From positions 62,001-126,000 of the forward strand of contig DERO01000039.1 in the NCBI GenBank assembly GCA_002360945.1: a stretch of DNA of 64,000 nucleotides, given 5' to 3'. Position 1 is the stretch's first letter. Each line of letters starts with the position of its first letter. The notes below the pieces were generated by a model. It did no database searches, was not told where the DNA came from, and was given only the letters and a program-made list of their open reading frames with translations. The position numbers were made by a program, and so were the translations under genes. Shown here piece by piece: positions 17,401 through 25,552 of the stretch. This DNA is from Leclercia adecarboxylata (lineage in GTDB: Bacteria; Pseudomonadota; Gammaproteobacteria; Enterobacterales; Enterobacteriaceae).

Positions 17401-18507
17401 ATGAATATAAAACAAATATGGAAAGCAGCAAACCCTAAAGGTCATTTGCTGACTGCTATCTCATACTTGATTCCCATTGTCTGTGGTGCTGGATTTATTA
17501 TTGCCATCGGTATGGGTCTGGGGGGTACGGTTCAGGACGCATTGGTGCCGGGTCAGTTTGATCTGTGGCAGGCCTTAGCCACTATGGGCGCTAAGGCCCT
17601 CGGACTCTTACCTGTCGTGATTGCCATCGGTATTTCCGGCTCGATCGCAGGAAAGCCCGGCATTGCACCAGGCTTTGTCGTCGGTCTGGCGGCTAACACC
17701 ATTGGCGCGGGTTTCATCGGGGGCATGATCGGAGGCTACCTATCCGGGTATATTGCTCTGGCAATTATAAAAAACGTCAAAGTTCCAGGCTGGGCTCGGG
17801 GTTTGATGCCTACACTGATTGTGCCATTTTTTGCATCCATTAGCAGTGCACTGATAATGGTCTACATCATCGGTACGCCTATTGGTATATTTACAGACGC
17901 GCTAACATCCTTCCTCAGAAATATGGGGACGTCATCTAATTTACTCCTGGGCGCTGTTATTGGGGCGTTGTGTATAATTGACTTTGGCGGGCCTATCAAT
18001 AAAACCTGCTTCGCATTCGTTTTAACGCTCCAGGCACAGGGTATCAATGAGCCTATTACCGCCCTTCAGTTAGTTAATACGGCAACACCTATCGGTTTAG
18101 GACTTGCATTTTTTATCGCCAAACTTCTTCGCAAAAATATCTATAATAACGAAGAGATCGAAATGTTAAAATCGGCGGTGCCTATGGGGGTAGTGAATAT
18201 TGTTGAAGGATCGATACCTATAGTGATGAATGATATTGTTCGTGGTATTACTGCTGCTGCCATCGGTGGCGCTTGTGGGGGTGCAGTCACCATGGTATAT
18301 GGTGCGGATGCAACAGTACCTTTTGGTGGCGTTTTGATGATCCCTACCATGTCACATCCTATGGCGGGTGTGATGGCATTGCTGGTAAATATATTGGTAA
18401 CAGCCACTATTTATGCCGTCATAAAAAAAGACGTTCCTCGTGATGTTGTTATAAACAATGAGCAGGAAGAGGAAGATATCAACCTGGATGACATCAAAAT
18501 AAGCTAA
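17401..18507 (+). CDS. PTS EIIC component, fructose family (FrwC-like)
   Basis: A 368-residue polytopic EIIC of the fructose/mannitol superfamily. Diagnostic segments are HLLTAISYLIPIVCGAGFIIAIG near the N-terminus, GKPGIAPGFVVGL, and IDFGGPINKTCFAF. It should carry a ketose-type sugar into the cell as the 1- or 6-phosphate with the preceding EIIA and EIIB. It ends the PTS locus and is followed by the tRNA-Ser terminator hairpin. The coding sequence is AT-rich relative to neighbouring core genes, which suggests acquisition from another source. Confidence 0.88.
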   Translation: MNIKQIWKAANPKGHLLTAISYLIPIVCGAGFIIAIGMGLGGTVQDALVPGQFDLWQALATMGAKALGLLPVVIAIGISGSIAGKPGIAPGFVVGLAANTIGAGFIGGMIGGYLSGYIALAIIKNVKVPGWARGLMPTLIVPFFASISSALIMVYIIGTPIGIFTDALTSFLRNMGTSSNLLLGAVIGALCIIDFGGPINKTCFAFVLTLQAQGINEPITALQLVNTATPIGLGLAFFIAKLLRKNIYNNEEIEMLKSAVPMGVVNIVEGSIPIVMNDIVRGITAAAIGGACGGAVTMVYGADATVPFGGVLMIPTMSHPMAGVMALLVNILVTATIYAVIKKDVPRDVVINNEQEEEDINLDDIKIS

Positions 18508-18550
18508 GTATTCAGGTCACGACGGGAAATAGCGGGCAAAAAGCAAAAAA

Positions 18551-18573
18551 CCCTGCGTATTGCTATCGCAGGG
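18551..18573. terminator. Hairpin between the PTS locus and tRNA-Ser copy 1
   Basis: CCCTGCG-N9-CGCAGGG flanked by A-run and T-run works in both directions. It ends the PTS transcript on the plus strand and the tRNA-Ser transcript on the minus strand. A close relative with a longer stem lies at 30557-30584 beside the second tRNA copy. Confidence 0.8.
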
Positions 18574-18584
18574 TTTTTCAAATT

Positions 18585-18672
18585 TGGCGGAAGCGTAGAG
18601 ATTCGAACTCTAGAACCCTTTCGGGTCGCCGGTTTTCAAGACCGGTGCCTTCAACCGCTCGGCCACGCTTCC
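18585..18672 (-). tRNA. serT: tRNA-Ser (anticodon UGA), copy 1
   Basis: An 88-nt class II tRNA on the minus strand, CCA encoded. The acceptor GGAAGCG pairs with CGCTTCC, the anticodon loop reads CTTGAAA (anticodon TGA), and a long variable arm and GTTCGAATC T-loop are present. It matches E. coli serT closely in length and sequence. An identical gene lies at 30593-30680. A consensus promoter precedes it at 18685-18713. Confidence 0.97.
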
Positions 18673-18684
18673 AAAGTGAGGCGC

Positions 18685-18713
18685 ACTATAAACATCTCTG
18701 CGCGCTATGTAAA
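18685..18713 (-). promoter_or_regulatory. Promoter of tRNA-Ser copy 1
   Basis: On the minus strand TTTACA (18708-18713), a 17-nt spacer and TATAGT (18685-18690) are followed by a GCGCC discriminator, as expected for a stable-RNA promoter under stringent control. The same elements precede copy 2. Confidence 0.75.
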
Positions 18714-18765
18714 GAGGAGAAGTGAAGAATTTGATAATGTTCCGGTTTTGTACGTCCCGCACTTT

Positions 18766-18783
18766 TTTGCACATAGGTGCAAA
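18766..18783. promoter_or_regulatory. Candidate operator before the ABC importer operon
   Basis: TTTGCAC-ATAG-GTGCAAA is a perfect 18-bp palindrome 67 bp before the permease start. Its size and even symmetry suit a LacI-family repressor such as the one encoded at the end of this operon. The assignment is inference. Confidence 0.5.
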
Positions 18784-18850
18784 CATTTAGCAAAACTGTA
18801 ACATGCCGTCGATATATTCCTGACTGTCTTTCACAGCCAAGGGTCAATGT

Positions 18851-20674
18851 GTGTCTTACCAATCTGATATCCACCCACGCCACAGCGCGTGGCAAAAGCT
18901 CCGCCATACTCTGTCGATTGTCAGTCATGAGCCCGCCAACCTGCTGGCCGTGCTGCTGCTCGCGCTATTCAGCTGGATAATCCTGGCTCCGGTCATTTCC
19001 GTGCTGCTGAATGCGCTGCTGGTGCAGAGCGGCGATGAGGGCCGCACCGGGGCAACCGAAGGGGCATTTACCGCGTATTATCTGCTGCGCACGCTTAGCT
19101 CGCGCATGTCCGATCTGCTGCTCTGGACGCCGCTGCTCAACACCCTGGCGGTGGCGCTGAGCACCGTCGCCATCGCTCTGGTGGTCGGCATCGTGCTGGC
19201 ATGGCTGGTGAATCGTACCGATATCGCGGGCCGCAAGTGGTTTGCCACCCTGCTTATCGTGCCCTTCATGCTGCCCTCCTGGACCTTCGCCCTGGCGTGG
19301 AGCACCCTTTTCAAGAACCACGCCATCGGCGGGCAGCCGGGATGGCTGGAGGCGATGGGGATCCAGACCCCGAACTGGATGGCTTACGGCTATTTCCCGA
19401 TTGTGACCATTATGGTGCTGCACTACGCCCCTCTGGTGATCCTGATTGTCGGTAACGCCCTGAAGCGCATGGACAGCCAGATGGAGGAGTGCGCCCAGGT
19501 TCTCGGCGCATCCCGTCGGGTTATCGCTTTTAAAATTATCATTCCGCTGGTCCGCCCGGCGCTGCTCTCCGCCGCCCTGCTGATTTTTGCCGACTGTATC
19601 GGCGAGTTCGCCCTGCCCTATATTCTCGGCCTGCCGGTGCATTTCGATACGCTCTCTACCGGACTGTACCGGGCCATTGGCACGCGCCAGTCCGGCGTGG
19701 CGGCAGTGATTGCGGCGGTGATCATGCTGATGGGGATGCTGACCCTGCTGCTGGATATGAAAATGCTGCGCGAGGCGAAACGCTTCGTGACCCTGGGCGG
19801 CAAAGGGGTGATGGAGCGCCGCCGCAGCCTGGGACGCTGGCGCAGCGCCGCGACCGCCCTGCCGCTGGCATTCGTCCTGCTGGGGGTGGCGATCCCGCTC
19901 CTGACCCTGTTCCTGTCGACGGTGATGATCCTTCCGGGCCGCTTCAGCGCCGACAACTTCACCCTCGATTACTGGATTGGTCACAACCTCGACACCGTGG
20001 CGTTGCACAACGGGATCCTGCTGAGCCGCGAATTCTGGCACACGGTGTGGAACACCCTGGTCATCGTTGGCTCGGCCTCCCTCGCCTGCGGCGTGCTGGG
20101 CCTGCTGGTGGGCTACGCGGTGCTGCGCTGCCACTTCCGCTGGGTCGCCGCCTTCCTGCGCCAGCTGACTTTCCTGCCCTATCTGGTGCCGGGTATCGCC
20201 TTCGCCGCCGCCTTTCTGTCGCTGTTTGCCGTGGCCCGCGGCCCGGTTCCGGCCCTGTACGGCACCCCGCTGATCCTGATCCTCGCGCTGATTGCCGAAA
20301 AGATGCCCTATGCCAGCCGCTCCGGCATCGCGGCGATGACCCAGCTCGGCAAAGAGGCCGAAGAGGCGGCGCGGATTGCCGGGGCTGGCTGGTTTGCCCG
20401 CCTCCGCCGTATCGTCATTCCGATTCAGGCCGCCCCGCTGGCAACCGGGATCCTGCTGCCGTTTATTTCAGGGATTAAAGGGGTCAGCCTGTTCGTCATC
20501 CTCGCCACCCCGGCGACCGACGTGCTGACCACCTGGTCCCTGCGCCTGATTGACTACAACTACCAGCAGGCGGCCAATGCCGTGGTGCTGATGATTGCCC
20601 TCATTTCATGGGCCGGCACGGTGATGATCCAGAAGATCACCGGCACCGGTCTGGCTGATGGTCTGGAGAAATAA
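18851..20674 (+). CDS. ABC importer permease, fused double domain (iron/phosphosugar type)
   Basis: A 607-residue inner-membrane protein holding two BPD-type permease domains in one chain. Each has an EAA-loop: EECAQVLGASRRVIAFKIIIP in the first half and EEAARIAGAGWFARLRRIVIP in the second. About twelve membrane segments are visible. This fusion is typical of the FbpB/AfuB/PhnUV group, which serves ferric iron, hexose phosphates or 2-aminoethylphosphonate. The start is GTG 18851 after AAGGG. It is followed at 2 nt by the ATPase gene and then the binding protein. The phosphatase in the operon favours an organophosphate substrate, which is inference. Confidence 0.85.
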   Translation: MSYQSDIHPRHSAWQKLRHTLSIVSHEPANLLAVLLLALFSWIILAPVISVLLNALLVQSGDEGRTGATEGAFTAYYLLRTLSSRMSDLLLWTPLLNTLAVALSTVAIALVVGIVLAWLVNRTDIAGRKWFATLLIVPFMLPSWTFALAWSTLFKNHAIGGQPGWLEAMGIQTPNWMAYGYFPIVTIMVLHYAPLVILIVGNALKRMDSQMEECAQVLGASRRVIAFKIIIPLVRPALLSAALLIFADCIGEFALPYILGLPVHFDTLSTGLYRAIGTRQSGVAAVIAAVIMLMGMLTLLLDMKMLREAKRFVTLGGKGVMERRRSLGRWRSAATALPLAFVLLGVAIPLLTLFLSTVMILPGRFSADNFTLDYWIGHNLDTVALHNGILLSREFWHTVWNTLVIVGSASLACGVLGLLVGYAVLRCHFRWVAAFLRQLTFLPYLVPGIAFAAAFLSLFAVARGPVPALYGTPLILILALIAEKMPYASRSGIAAMTQLGKEAEEAARIAGAGWFARLRRIVIPIQAAPLATGILLPFISGIKGVSLFVILATPATDVLTTWSLRLIDYNYQQAANAVVLMIALISWAGTVMIQKITGTGLADGLEK

Positions 20675-20675
20675 G

Positions 20676-21755
20676 ATGCCCACTATCCACTTAACGAATC
20701 TCAGCAAGACCTACCCGGGCAGTGATGCCCCGGCGGTCAACAACATTAACCTGACGGTGAAAGATGGCGAGTTTATGTGTCTGCTGGGGCCGTCCGGCTG
20801 CGGCAAGACCACCATCCTGCGGATGATTGCTGGTATAGAACACGCCAGCGGCGGAGAGATTAGCATCGGCAACAGGGTGGTCGATTCCATCTCCCGGGGC
20901 ACTTACGTGCCGCCGGAGAAACGCGGCATCGGGCTGGTCTTCCAGAGCTATGCGCTCTGGCCGCATATGACCGTCGAGCAGAACGTGGATTTCGGCCTGC
21001 GGTTGCAGAAAGTGCCGACCAAAACGCGTATCGCCCGCTGTCAGGACGTGATGGAAAAGCTGCGCATTGCCGATTACGCCAAACGCTATCCGGCGCAACT
21101 CTCCGGCGGTCAGCAGCAGCGCGTGGCCCTGGCCCGCATGCTGGCGGTCAATCCTGGCGTGCTGCTGCTGGACGAGCCACTGTCGAACCTCGACGCCACG
21201 CTGCGCCTGGAGATGCGCGCCGAACTGCGTCGCCTGCATGAAACTTTTGGCACCACCATCGTCTTTGTCAGCCACGATCAGTGGGAGGCGATGACCCTTG
21301 CCACCACCATTGCGGTGATGAGCGCCGGGCAGATGCAGCAGGTCGGCACCCCGGATGAGATTTACGCCACCCCGGCCAACCGCTTTGTCGCGGAGTTTAT
21401 CGGTACCCCGCGCCTGAACATGATCCCGCTGCATCAACCGTGCAGCGAGCTGGCGCAGCATCTGCAGCGGCGCTTTACCCTGCACGATCAGACCCAGCTC
21501 TGCGGCATCCGCCCGGAGGAGATCGTGCTGAGCGCCGAGTCGTGCAGCAACGCCGTTCCAATGACCATCGATAACATTATGCCCACCGGCGGCAGTTGGG
21601 TGATTGAGCTGGTTGCGGGCGAAGACCGGCTGTTCCACTCCACGCAGCTGCGACCGCGCTGGCAGGCGCGTCAGCAGGTGCATTGCCAGCTCCCGACCTC
21701 GTCTCTGCACTTTTTTAACCGCAACGGACTGCGTCACGACGTGACCGCGAATTAA
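20676..21755 (+). CDS. ABC importer ATPase (iron/phosphosugar type)
   Basis: A 359-residue nucleotide-binding subunit. Walker A is GPSGCGKTT, the signature is LSGGQQQR, Walker B is LLLDEPLSNLDA, and the switch His is in VSHDQWEAM. A C-terminal ~110-residue TOBE-like regulatory extension contains CGIRPEEI. ATG 20676 directly follows the permease stop and is preferred over the longer frame from 20658. It would power import with the fused permease and the binding protein encoded next. Confidence 0.92.
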   Translation: MPTIHLTNLSKTYPGSDAPAVNNINLTVKDGEFMCLLGPSGCGKTTILRMIAGIEHASGGEISIGNRVVDSISRGTYVPPEKRGIGLVFQSYALWPHMTVEQNVDFGLRLQKVPTKTRIARCQDVMEKLRIADYAKRYPAQLSGGQQQRVALARMLAVNPGVLLLDEPLSNLDATLRLEMRAELRRLHETFGTTIVFVSHDQWEAMTLATTIAVMSAGQMQQVGTPDEIYATPANRFVAEFIGTPRLNMIPLHQPCSELAQHLQRRFTLHDQTQLCGIRPEEIVLSAESCSNAVPMTIDNIMPTGGSWVIELVAGEDRLFHSTQLRPRWQARQQVHCQLPTSSLHFFNRNGLRHDVTAN

Positions 21756-21781
21756 CCTCAATTGACTCTTAAGGAACACAC

Positions 21782-22885
21782 ATGAAGCGCAAGTTGTCCG
21801 CCGTCCTTATCGCCACTGCCCTACTGAGCAGCACGCTTGCTCAGGCTGAAACCTTCGATCTGCAAAAGCTGATCGCCGCCGCAAAACAGGAGCAGCCGAT
21901 TACCGTTTACGCCTCGACCGGTAAAATCGTGCAGCAGGCCAAAGCCTTTAGCGAGCAGTACGGTTTACAGGCCGTAGGCGTTAAGGCCGATGCGCCGCAG
22001 ATCATTGAGATCATGAGCCGGGAAGCGCAGGCCAAAAACGTCCGCGCCGATGTTGCCATCGTGGAAGACGCCCCTGCCGGGATGACGCAATTACTCAAAA
22101 AAGGCTATGTTCAGAGCTGGGTGCCGGACGATCTGAAAAGCGACATTGCCGCCCGCTATCAGGATCCCCTCACCGTCGTGCTGGCCCCGAACGTGTTCGC
22201 CTATAACACCGATCATCACGCCACCTGCCCGGTGACCAATCTCTGGCAGCTGACCGAGCCGAAATGGCGGGGCCGCGTCGCGATGCAGGATCCCACCAGC
22301 AAACCGGCCTATACCGACTGGTTCAGCCAGATGGAAACCCACTATGATCAGCAGGTTCGCGATGCCTATCAGCAGGAATTTGGCAAGCCGCTGCACACCG
22401 ACGAGAAGTCTGCCACCGCGGCCTTTGTGAAGGCGCTGGCGGGCAACGGCGTGCTGCTTACCCATTCCGATAACGATGCAGCCTCCGCCATCGGCGCGCC
22501 GGACGGCAAAACCGACTTTGTCGGCCTGGTGTCAACCGCCAAGTTTCGCGACAACAAGCAGGGGATGAAGCTGGGTCTGTGCAGCGGCCTGAAGCCGTTT
22601 ATCGGCTGGAATTACCCGAGCCTCGGCGTGGTAGCCACCGGCAGCAAAAGCCCGAACACCGCGAAGCTCTTTGCCCACTATCTGCTGACCGCCGAAGGCA
22701 TCGCCCCTCAGGGAGTGGACGGCAAAATGTCCACCAACCAGAAGGTGAATCTCCCCGCCGATGAAGCCTCCGGGATTGAGAAGCATCGCGGCGAGCTGAT
22801 GGAATACCTGACCGCTACCGCCCAGGGCGACTGGGAAAGCCGCCAGGACTGGCAGGACATCTGGAGTCTGAACTACAAAAAGTAG
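21782..22885 (+). CDS. ABC importer periplasmic substrate-binding protein
   Basis: A 367-residue precursor with a signal peptide cut after LAQA (residue 22). The mature part is a type II periplasmic-binding fold of the family holding FbpA, AfuA and PhnS: ITVYASTGKIVQQAKAFSEQYG at the start, and late IGWNYPSLGVVATGSKSPNTAKLFAHYLLT. There is no Tyr-Tyr pair that would argue for ferric iron. Together with the phosphatase encoded downstream, a phosphorylated sugar or polyol ligand is plausible but unproven. It has its own ribosome-binding site (TAAGGA) 26 bp after the ATPase gene. Confidence 0.85.
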   Translation: MKRKLSAVLIATALLSSTLAQAETFDLQKLIAAAKQEQPITVYASTGKIVQQAKAFSEQYGLQAVGVKADAPQIIEIMSREAQAKNVRADVAIVEDAPAGMTQLLKKGYVQSWVPDDLKSDIAARYQDPLTVVLAPNVFAYNTDHHATCPVTNLWQLTEPKWRGRVAMQDPTSKPAYTDWFSQMETHYDQQVRDAYQQEFGKPLHTDEKSATAAFVKALAGNGVLLTHSDNDAASAIGAPDGKTDFVGLVSTAKFRDNKQGMKLGLCSGLKPFIGWNYPSLGVVATGSKSPNTAKLFAHYLLTAEGIAPQGVDGKMSTNQKVNLPADEASGIEKHRGELMEYLTATAQGDWESRQDWQDIWSLNYKK

Positions 22886-22924
22886 TTTTCAGCGTACATT
22901 TTCATTCTGAACAGGCAGCACACT

Positions 22925-24346
22925 TTGACTACTCATGATATTGAACAGCGGGAAGCCGCGCTGAAGCGCATTATCGTTGACGCCGGGGATACCGCCCTGC
23001 GCTTCTTCCAGTCGCGCAAAGCCGGCGAGTATGAGCTGAAGGGCCATCAGGATATCCTGACCGAGGCCGATACTTTCGTTGAGAAGCAGGTTCTGGAAGC
23101 CCTTGCCGGGGCGTTCCCGGACGATCTGATCCTCGGCGAAGAGTCCGCCAGCCAGCCTGCCAGCGCGGAGAGCCTGTGGGTGGTGGATCCCATCGATGGC
23201 ACCGCCAACTTCGCCCGCGGTATCCCCCATTTTTGCGTCTGCATGGCGTGGGTTCGCCAGGGCGTGACCGAGTTGGGGGCGATTTACAACCCGGTCAGCC
23301 AGGAGCTGTATCTGGCCCGCCGCGGCCATTACGCCCTGAAAAACGGTCAGCCGCTGCGCTGCACCGCCATTACCGACCCGAAGCGGGCCGCCGTTGAGCT
23401 GGGCTGGTCTTCCCGTCACAGCCAGAATCACTATCTGAATGTCATGAACGCGCTGCTGATTCTGGGGACCAGCGTGCGCCGGGGCGGCTCCGGTGCGCTG
23501 GCGCTGGCCTGGGTGGCAGAAGGTCGTACCGACGGGTATCTCGAAATCCATATGAACGCCTGGGATTGTCTGGCGGGGCTGCTGCTGGTGCGTGAAGCGG
23601 GCGGCCTGACGGGGGTGGTTCCTGAAAGTGCCGAGGGTATTTTCAACGGCCTGCCGGTGCTGGCCGCCGCGCCGGGTATTGCGGCGGAACTTTCGGCTGC
23701 GGCGGGTATTCCCCTGACCATCGCGGCGTCAAAGGCTGCGCCAGGGCATTACCCTCGCCCGCCCATCAGCCTGATCGCCGAAGATTTTCCGGGCTGGGGC
23801 GTGGATATTTATATCGGCGGATCCAGTGGGGTGAGCGATGCGGCCCTGCTGGCCCAACATAATATCGGGATTGTGATTAACTGCGCGGTGAACCTTGATA
23901 TCGACTGGGTGACGCACCCGGAAGCCAGCGCACCTTTGCAGCTGCTTGCTCATGGTTCAGGCCCGGTCCGCTACTATAAGCTGGGGCTGGTAGATGGCGA
24001 AGGCAATGCCCCTGAGATGCTGCACGCCGGCTATCAGCTGATGCGTTCGGCCCTGCTCCAGCAGATCCCGGATAAAGCCTCTTATCGAAACCGTAAACGC
24101 GGCAATATCCTCGTCAACTGTCGCGGCGGGCGCAGTCGCTCTGTCGCCCTGGTGGCGCTGTTTATGCATCTGGAGTGCCCGGAACGTTTCCCGACGCTCG
24201 AGTCTGCTATCGATCTGATCCGCGACCGACGCCAGCTTCACCCGGACGAGTGGTATGAAACGCCGAAGCCGTCGCTGATCCGCCTGGCTGAACATGCCAT
24301 TATCCACGAACGGGCCCTCGCCGGAGTGGAACAGCATCATGAGTAA
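22925..24346 (+). CDS. Inositol monophosphatase-like/dual-specificity phosphatase fusion protein
   Basis: A 473-residue protein with two phosphatase modules. Residues ~10-265 are an inositol-monophosphatase domain: GEES (71-74), the metal motif DPIDGT (88-93) and AWDCLAG (212-218). Residues ~280-445 are a dual-specificity/tyrosine phosphatase-like domain whose P-loop is NCRGGRSRS, with Cys399 and Arg405 in the CX5R spacing; the usual preceding His is Asn. Both nucleophile and metal residues look intact. The start is TTG 22925 following GCAGGCAGCAC, a poor ribosome-binding site. It is in the operon of the ABC importer and overlaps the LacI gene by 8 nt. It probably dephosphorylates the imported compound in the cytoplasm. 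The fusion is unusual. Confidence 0.85.
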   Translation: MTTHDIEQREAALKRIIVDAGDTALRFFQSRKAGEYELKGHQDILTEADTFVEKQVLEALAGAFPDDLILGEESASQPASAESLWVVDPIDGTANFARGIPHFCVCMAWVRQGVTELGAIYNPVSQELYLARRGHYALKNGQPLRCTAITDPKRAAVELGWSSRHSQNHYLNVMNALLILGTSVRRGGSGALALAWVAEGRTDGYLEIHMNAWDCLAGLLLVREAGGLTGVVPESAEGIFNGLPVLAAAPGIAAELSAAAGIPLTIAASKAAPGHYPRPPISLIAEDFPGWGVDIYIGGSSGVSDAALLAQHNIGIVINCAVNLDIDWVTHPEASAPLQLLAHGSGPVRYYKLGLVDGEGNAPEMLHAGYQLMRSALLQQIPDKASYRNRKRGNILVNCRGGRSRSVALVALFMHLECPERFPTLESAIDLIRDRRQLHPDEWYETPKPSLIRLAEHAIIHERALAGVEQHHE

Positions 24347-25373
24347 TAACACCCTGAGGAAAAACCCTGGCTTCGCCAGCGCCACCGAGGTGGCGCGCCT
24401 GGCGGGGGTTTCCCGTTCTGCGGTGTCGCGGACCTTTACGCCGGGCCGCAGCGTGTCTGAGGATACCCGGCGTAAGGTGCTGGCCGCCGCCGAAGCGCTG
24501 AATTATCACGTCAACCATCTGGCGCGGGGGCTCTCCCGGGAGGAGAGCCGCCCGGTCTGTATTCTTGGCGGCAATCTGTCGTTTCCCTGGCAGTCCAGCC
24601 TGCTTGACCACCTCACCCGCCGCCTGCACCAGGCCGGACGCGCGGTGATGGTGATCAACACCGATGACGACGAAGCGAGTGCCCGGGAGGCCCTGCAGCA
24701 AACCCTGAATTACCGCTCAACCGCCACCATCGTGCTGTCGGGCAAACCGCCCGCCTCCCTGATTGAACTCTGCCTGCAGAGCGGGCAGCAGGTAATCGCC
24801 ATCAACCGCATGGGGCAGTTTCCCAGCGCAGACAATATTGATATCGACTACAGCTCGACGATGAAGGAGGCCTTTGACCACCTGTTGGCTGCGCATTGCC
24901 GACGTCTGGCTGTGGTCTCCTCCTCTGCCCGCTCCCCGAGCATGATTACCCGTGAAACCCGCTTTCTTGAGGCCGCCGCCGAAACGAACACCGAGATCAC
25001 GCTTATCCGCCCCGGCAGCGCCAGCTACCAGACCGGCGTCCTCGCCGCCCGGGAGTTGCTCAGCCAGGCCTCACCGCCGGACGGCATCTTCTGCGTCACC
25101 GACTTAATCGCCTGCGGCTTTATCGATGCCGCGCGCCACGAGTTTGGCCTGCGGGTTCCTGAAGACATCAGCGTGATGGGTTTTGATGATATCGAACAGG
25201 CCAGCTGGCTGGGGTATCAGCTGACGACCTTCGCCCAGCCGCTGGCAGAGATGGCGGAGGCGGCCTGCGAGATGCTGCTCGCCGCCGATGTGGCAAAACC
25301 GGCCAGCCGGGTGTTTACGGCGCGGCTGGTAGAACGGAGGACCACGGGTATTGCTGGCTGCGGTGCGGCCTGA
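24339..25373 (+). CDS. LacI family regulator of the ABC importer/phosphatase operon
   Basis: A 344-residue LacI/GalR protein. The HTH is SATEVARLAGVSRSAVSRTFTP, the hinge NYHVNHLARGL, and the effector domain ends with DIIS-type VPEDISVMGFDDIEQASW. ATG 24339 overlaps the phosphatase stop by 8 nt (ATGAGTAA); the longer frame from 24294 has no support. The palindrome at 18766-18783 is the best operator candidate. Its last four codons and stop lie in a 47-bp repeat (25362-25408) that recurs 97 bp downstream. Confidence 0.88.
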   Translation: MSNNTLRKNPGFASATEVARLAGVSRSAVSRTFTPGRSVSEDTRRKVLAAAEALNYHVNHLARGLSREESRPVCILGGNLSFPWQSSLLDHLTRRLHQAGRAVMVINTDDDEASAREALQQTLNYRSTATIVLSGKPPASLIELCLQSGQQVIAINRMGQFPSADNIDIDYSSTMKEAFDHLLAAHCRRLAVVSSSARSPSMITRETRFLEAAAETNTEITLIRPGSASYQTGVLAARELLSQASPPDGIFCVTDLIACGFIDAARHEFGLRVPEDISVMGFDDIEQASWLGYQLTTFAQPLAEMAEAACEMLLAADVAKPASRVFTARLVERRTTGIAGCGAA

Positions 25374-25408
25374 TGCCCTCACCCCGACCCTCTCCCACGG
25401 GGAGAGGG
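25362..25408. repeat. 47-bp direct repeat, copy 1 (contains the LacI gene stop)
   Basis: It starts GGTGCGGCCTGATGCCCTCA, includes the last codons and the TGA of the LacI gene, and ends in the palindrome CCCTCTCCC-ACG-GGGAGAGGG (25388-25408). It matches 25459-25505 at 45 of 47 positions. The palindrome is of the same family as 5299-5317. Confidence 0.8.
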
Positions 25409-25417
25409 AGAAAACCG

Positions 25418-25446
25418 TAGGCCGGGTAAGCGCAGCGCCACCCGGC
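25418..25446. repeat. REP-like palindrome
   Basis: GCCGGGT (25421-25427) and ACCCGGC (25440-25446) with the flanking GTAG form a REP/BIME-type element, of the same type as 39066-39105. It sits between the two copies of the 47-bp repeat. Confidence 0.7.
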
Positions 25447-25458
25447 AGAGCAAGGGCC

Positions 25459-25505
25459 GGTGCGGCCTGATGCCCTCACCCCAGCCCTCTCCCACGGGGA
25501 GAGGG
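25459..25505. repeat. 47-bp direct repeat, copy 2
   Basis: Starts GGTGCGGCCTGATGCCCTCA and ends in the CCCTCTCCC-ACG-GGGAGAGGG palindrome (25485-25505). It differs from copy 1 at two adjacent positions. It is noncoding here, whereas copy 1 overlaps a coding end. Confidence 0.8.
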
Positions 25506-25516
25506 CGCATACACTA

Positions 25517-25543
25517 AAAACGGCAACCCTGGGTTGCCGTTTT
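25517..25543. terminator. Bidirectional terminator between LacI gene and porin gene
   Basis: AAAACGGCAAC-CCTGG-GTTGCCGTTTT gives an 11-bp stem with A-run and T-run, lying between convergent genes. Confidence 0.85.
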
Positions 25544-25552
25544 GCTTTTATC

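Noticed and set aside
18965..20134. 389-codon minus-strand frame
   Set aside because: Antisense shadow of the GC-rich permease gene; composition (Gln, His, Arg rich) is typical of a shadow.
21782..22885. Firm call of a ferric-iron-binding protein
   Set aside because: Family membership allows iron, but the linked phosphatase and absence of an obvious Tyr-Tyr iron motif make an iron-only label unsafe.
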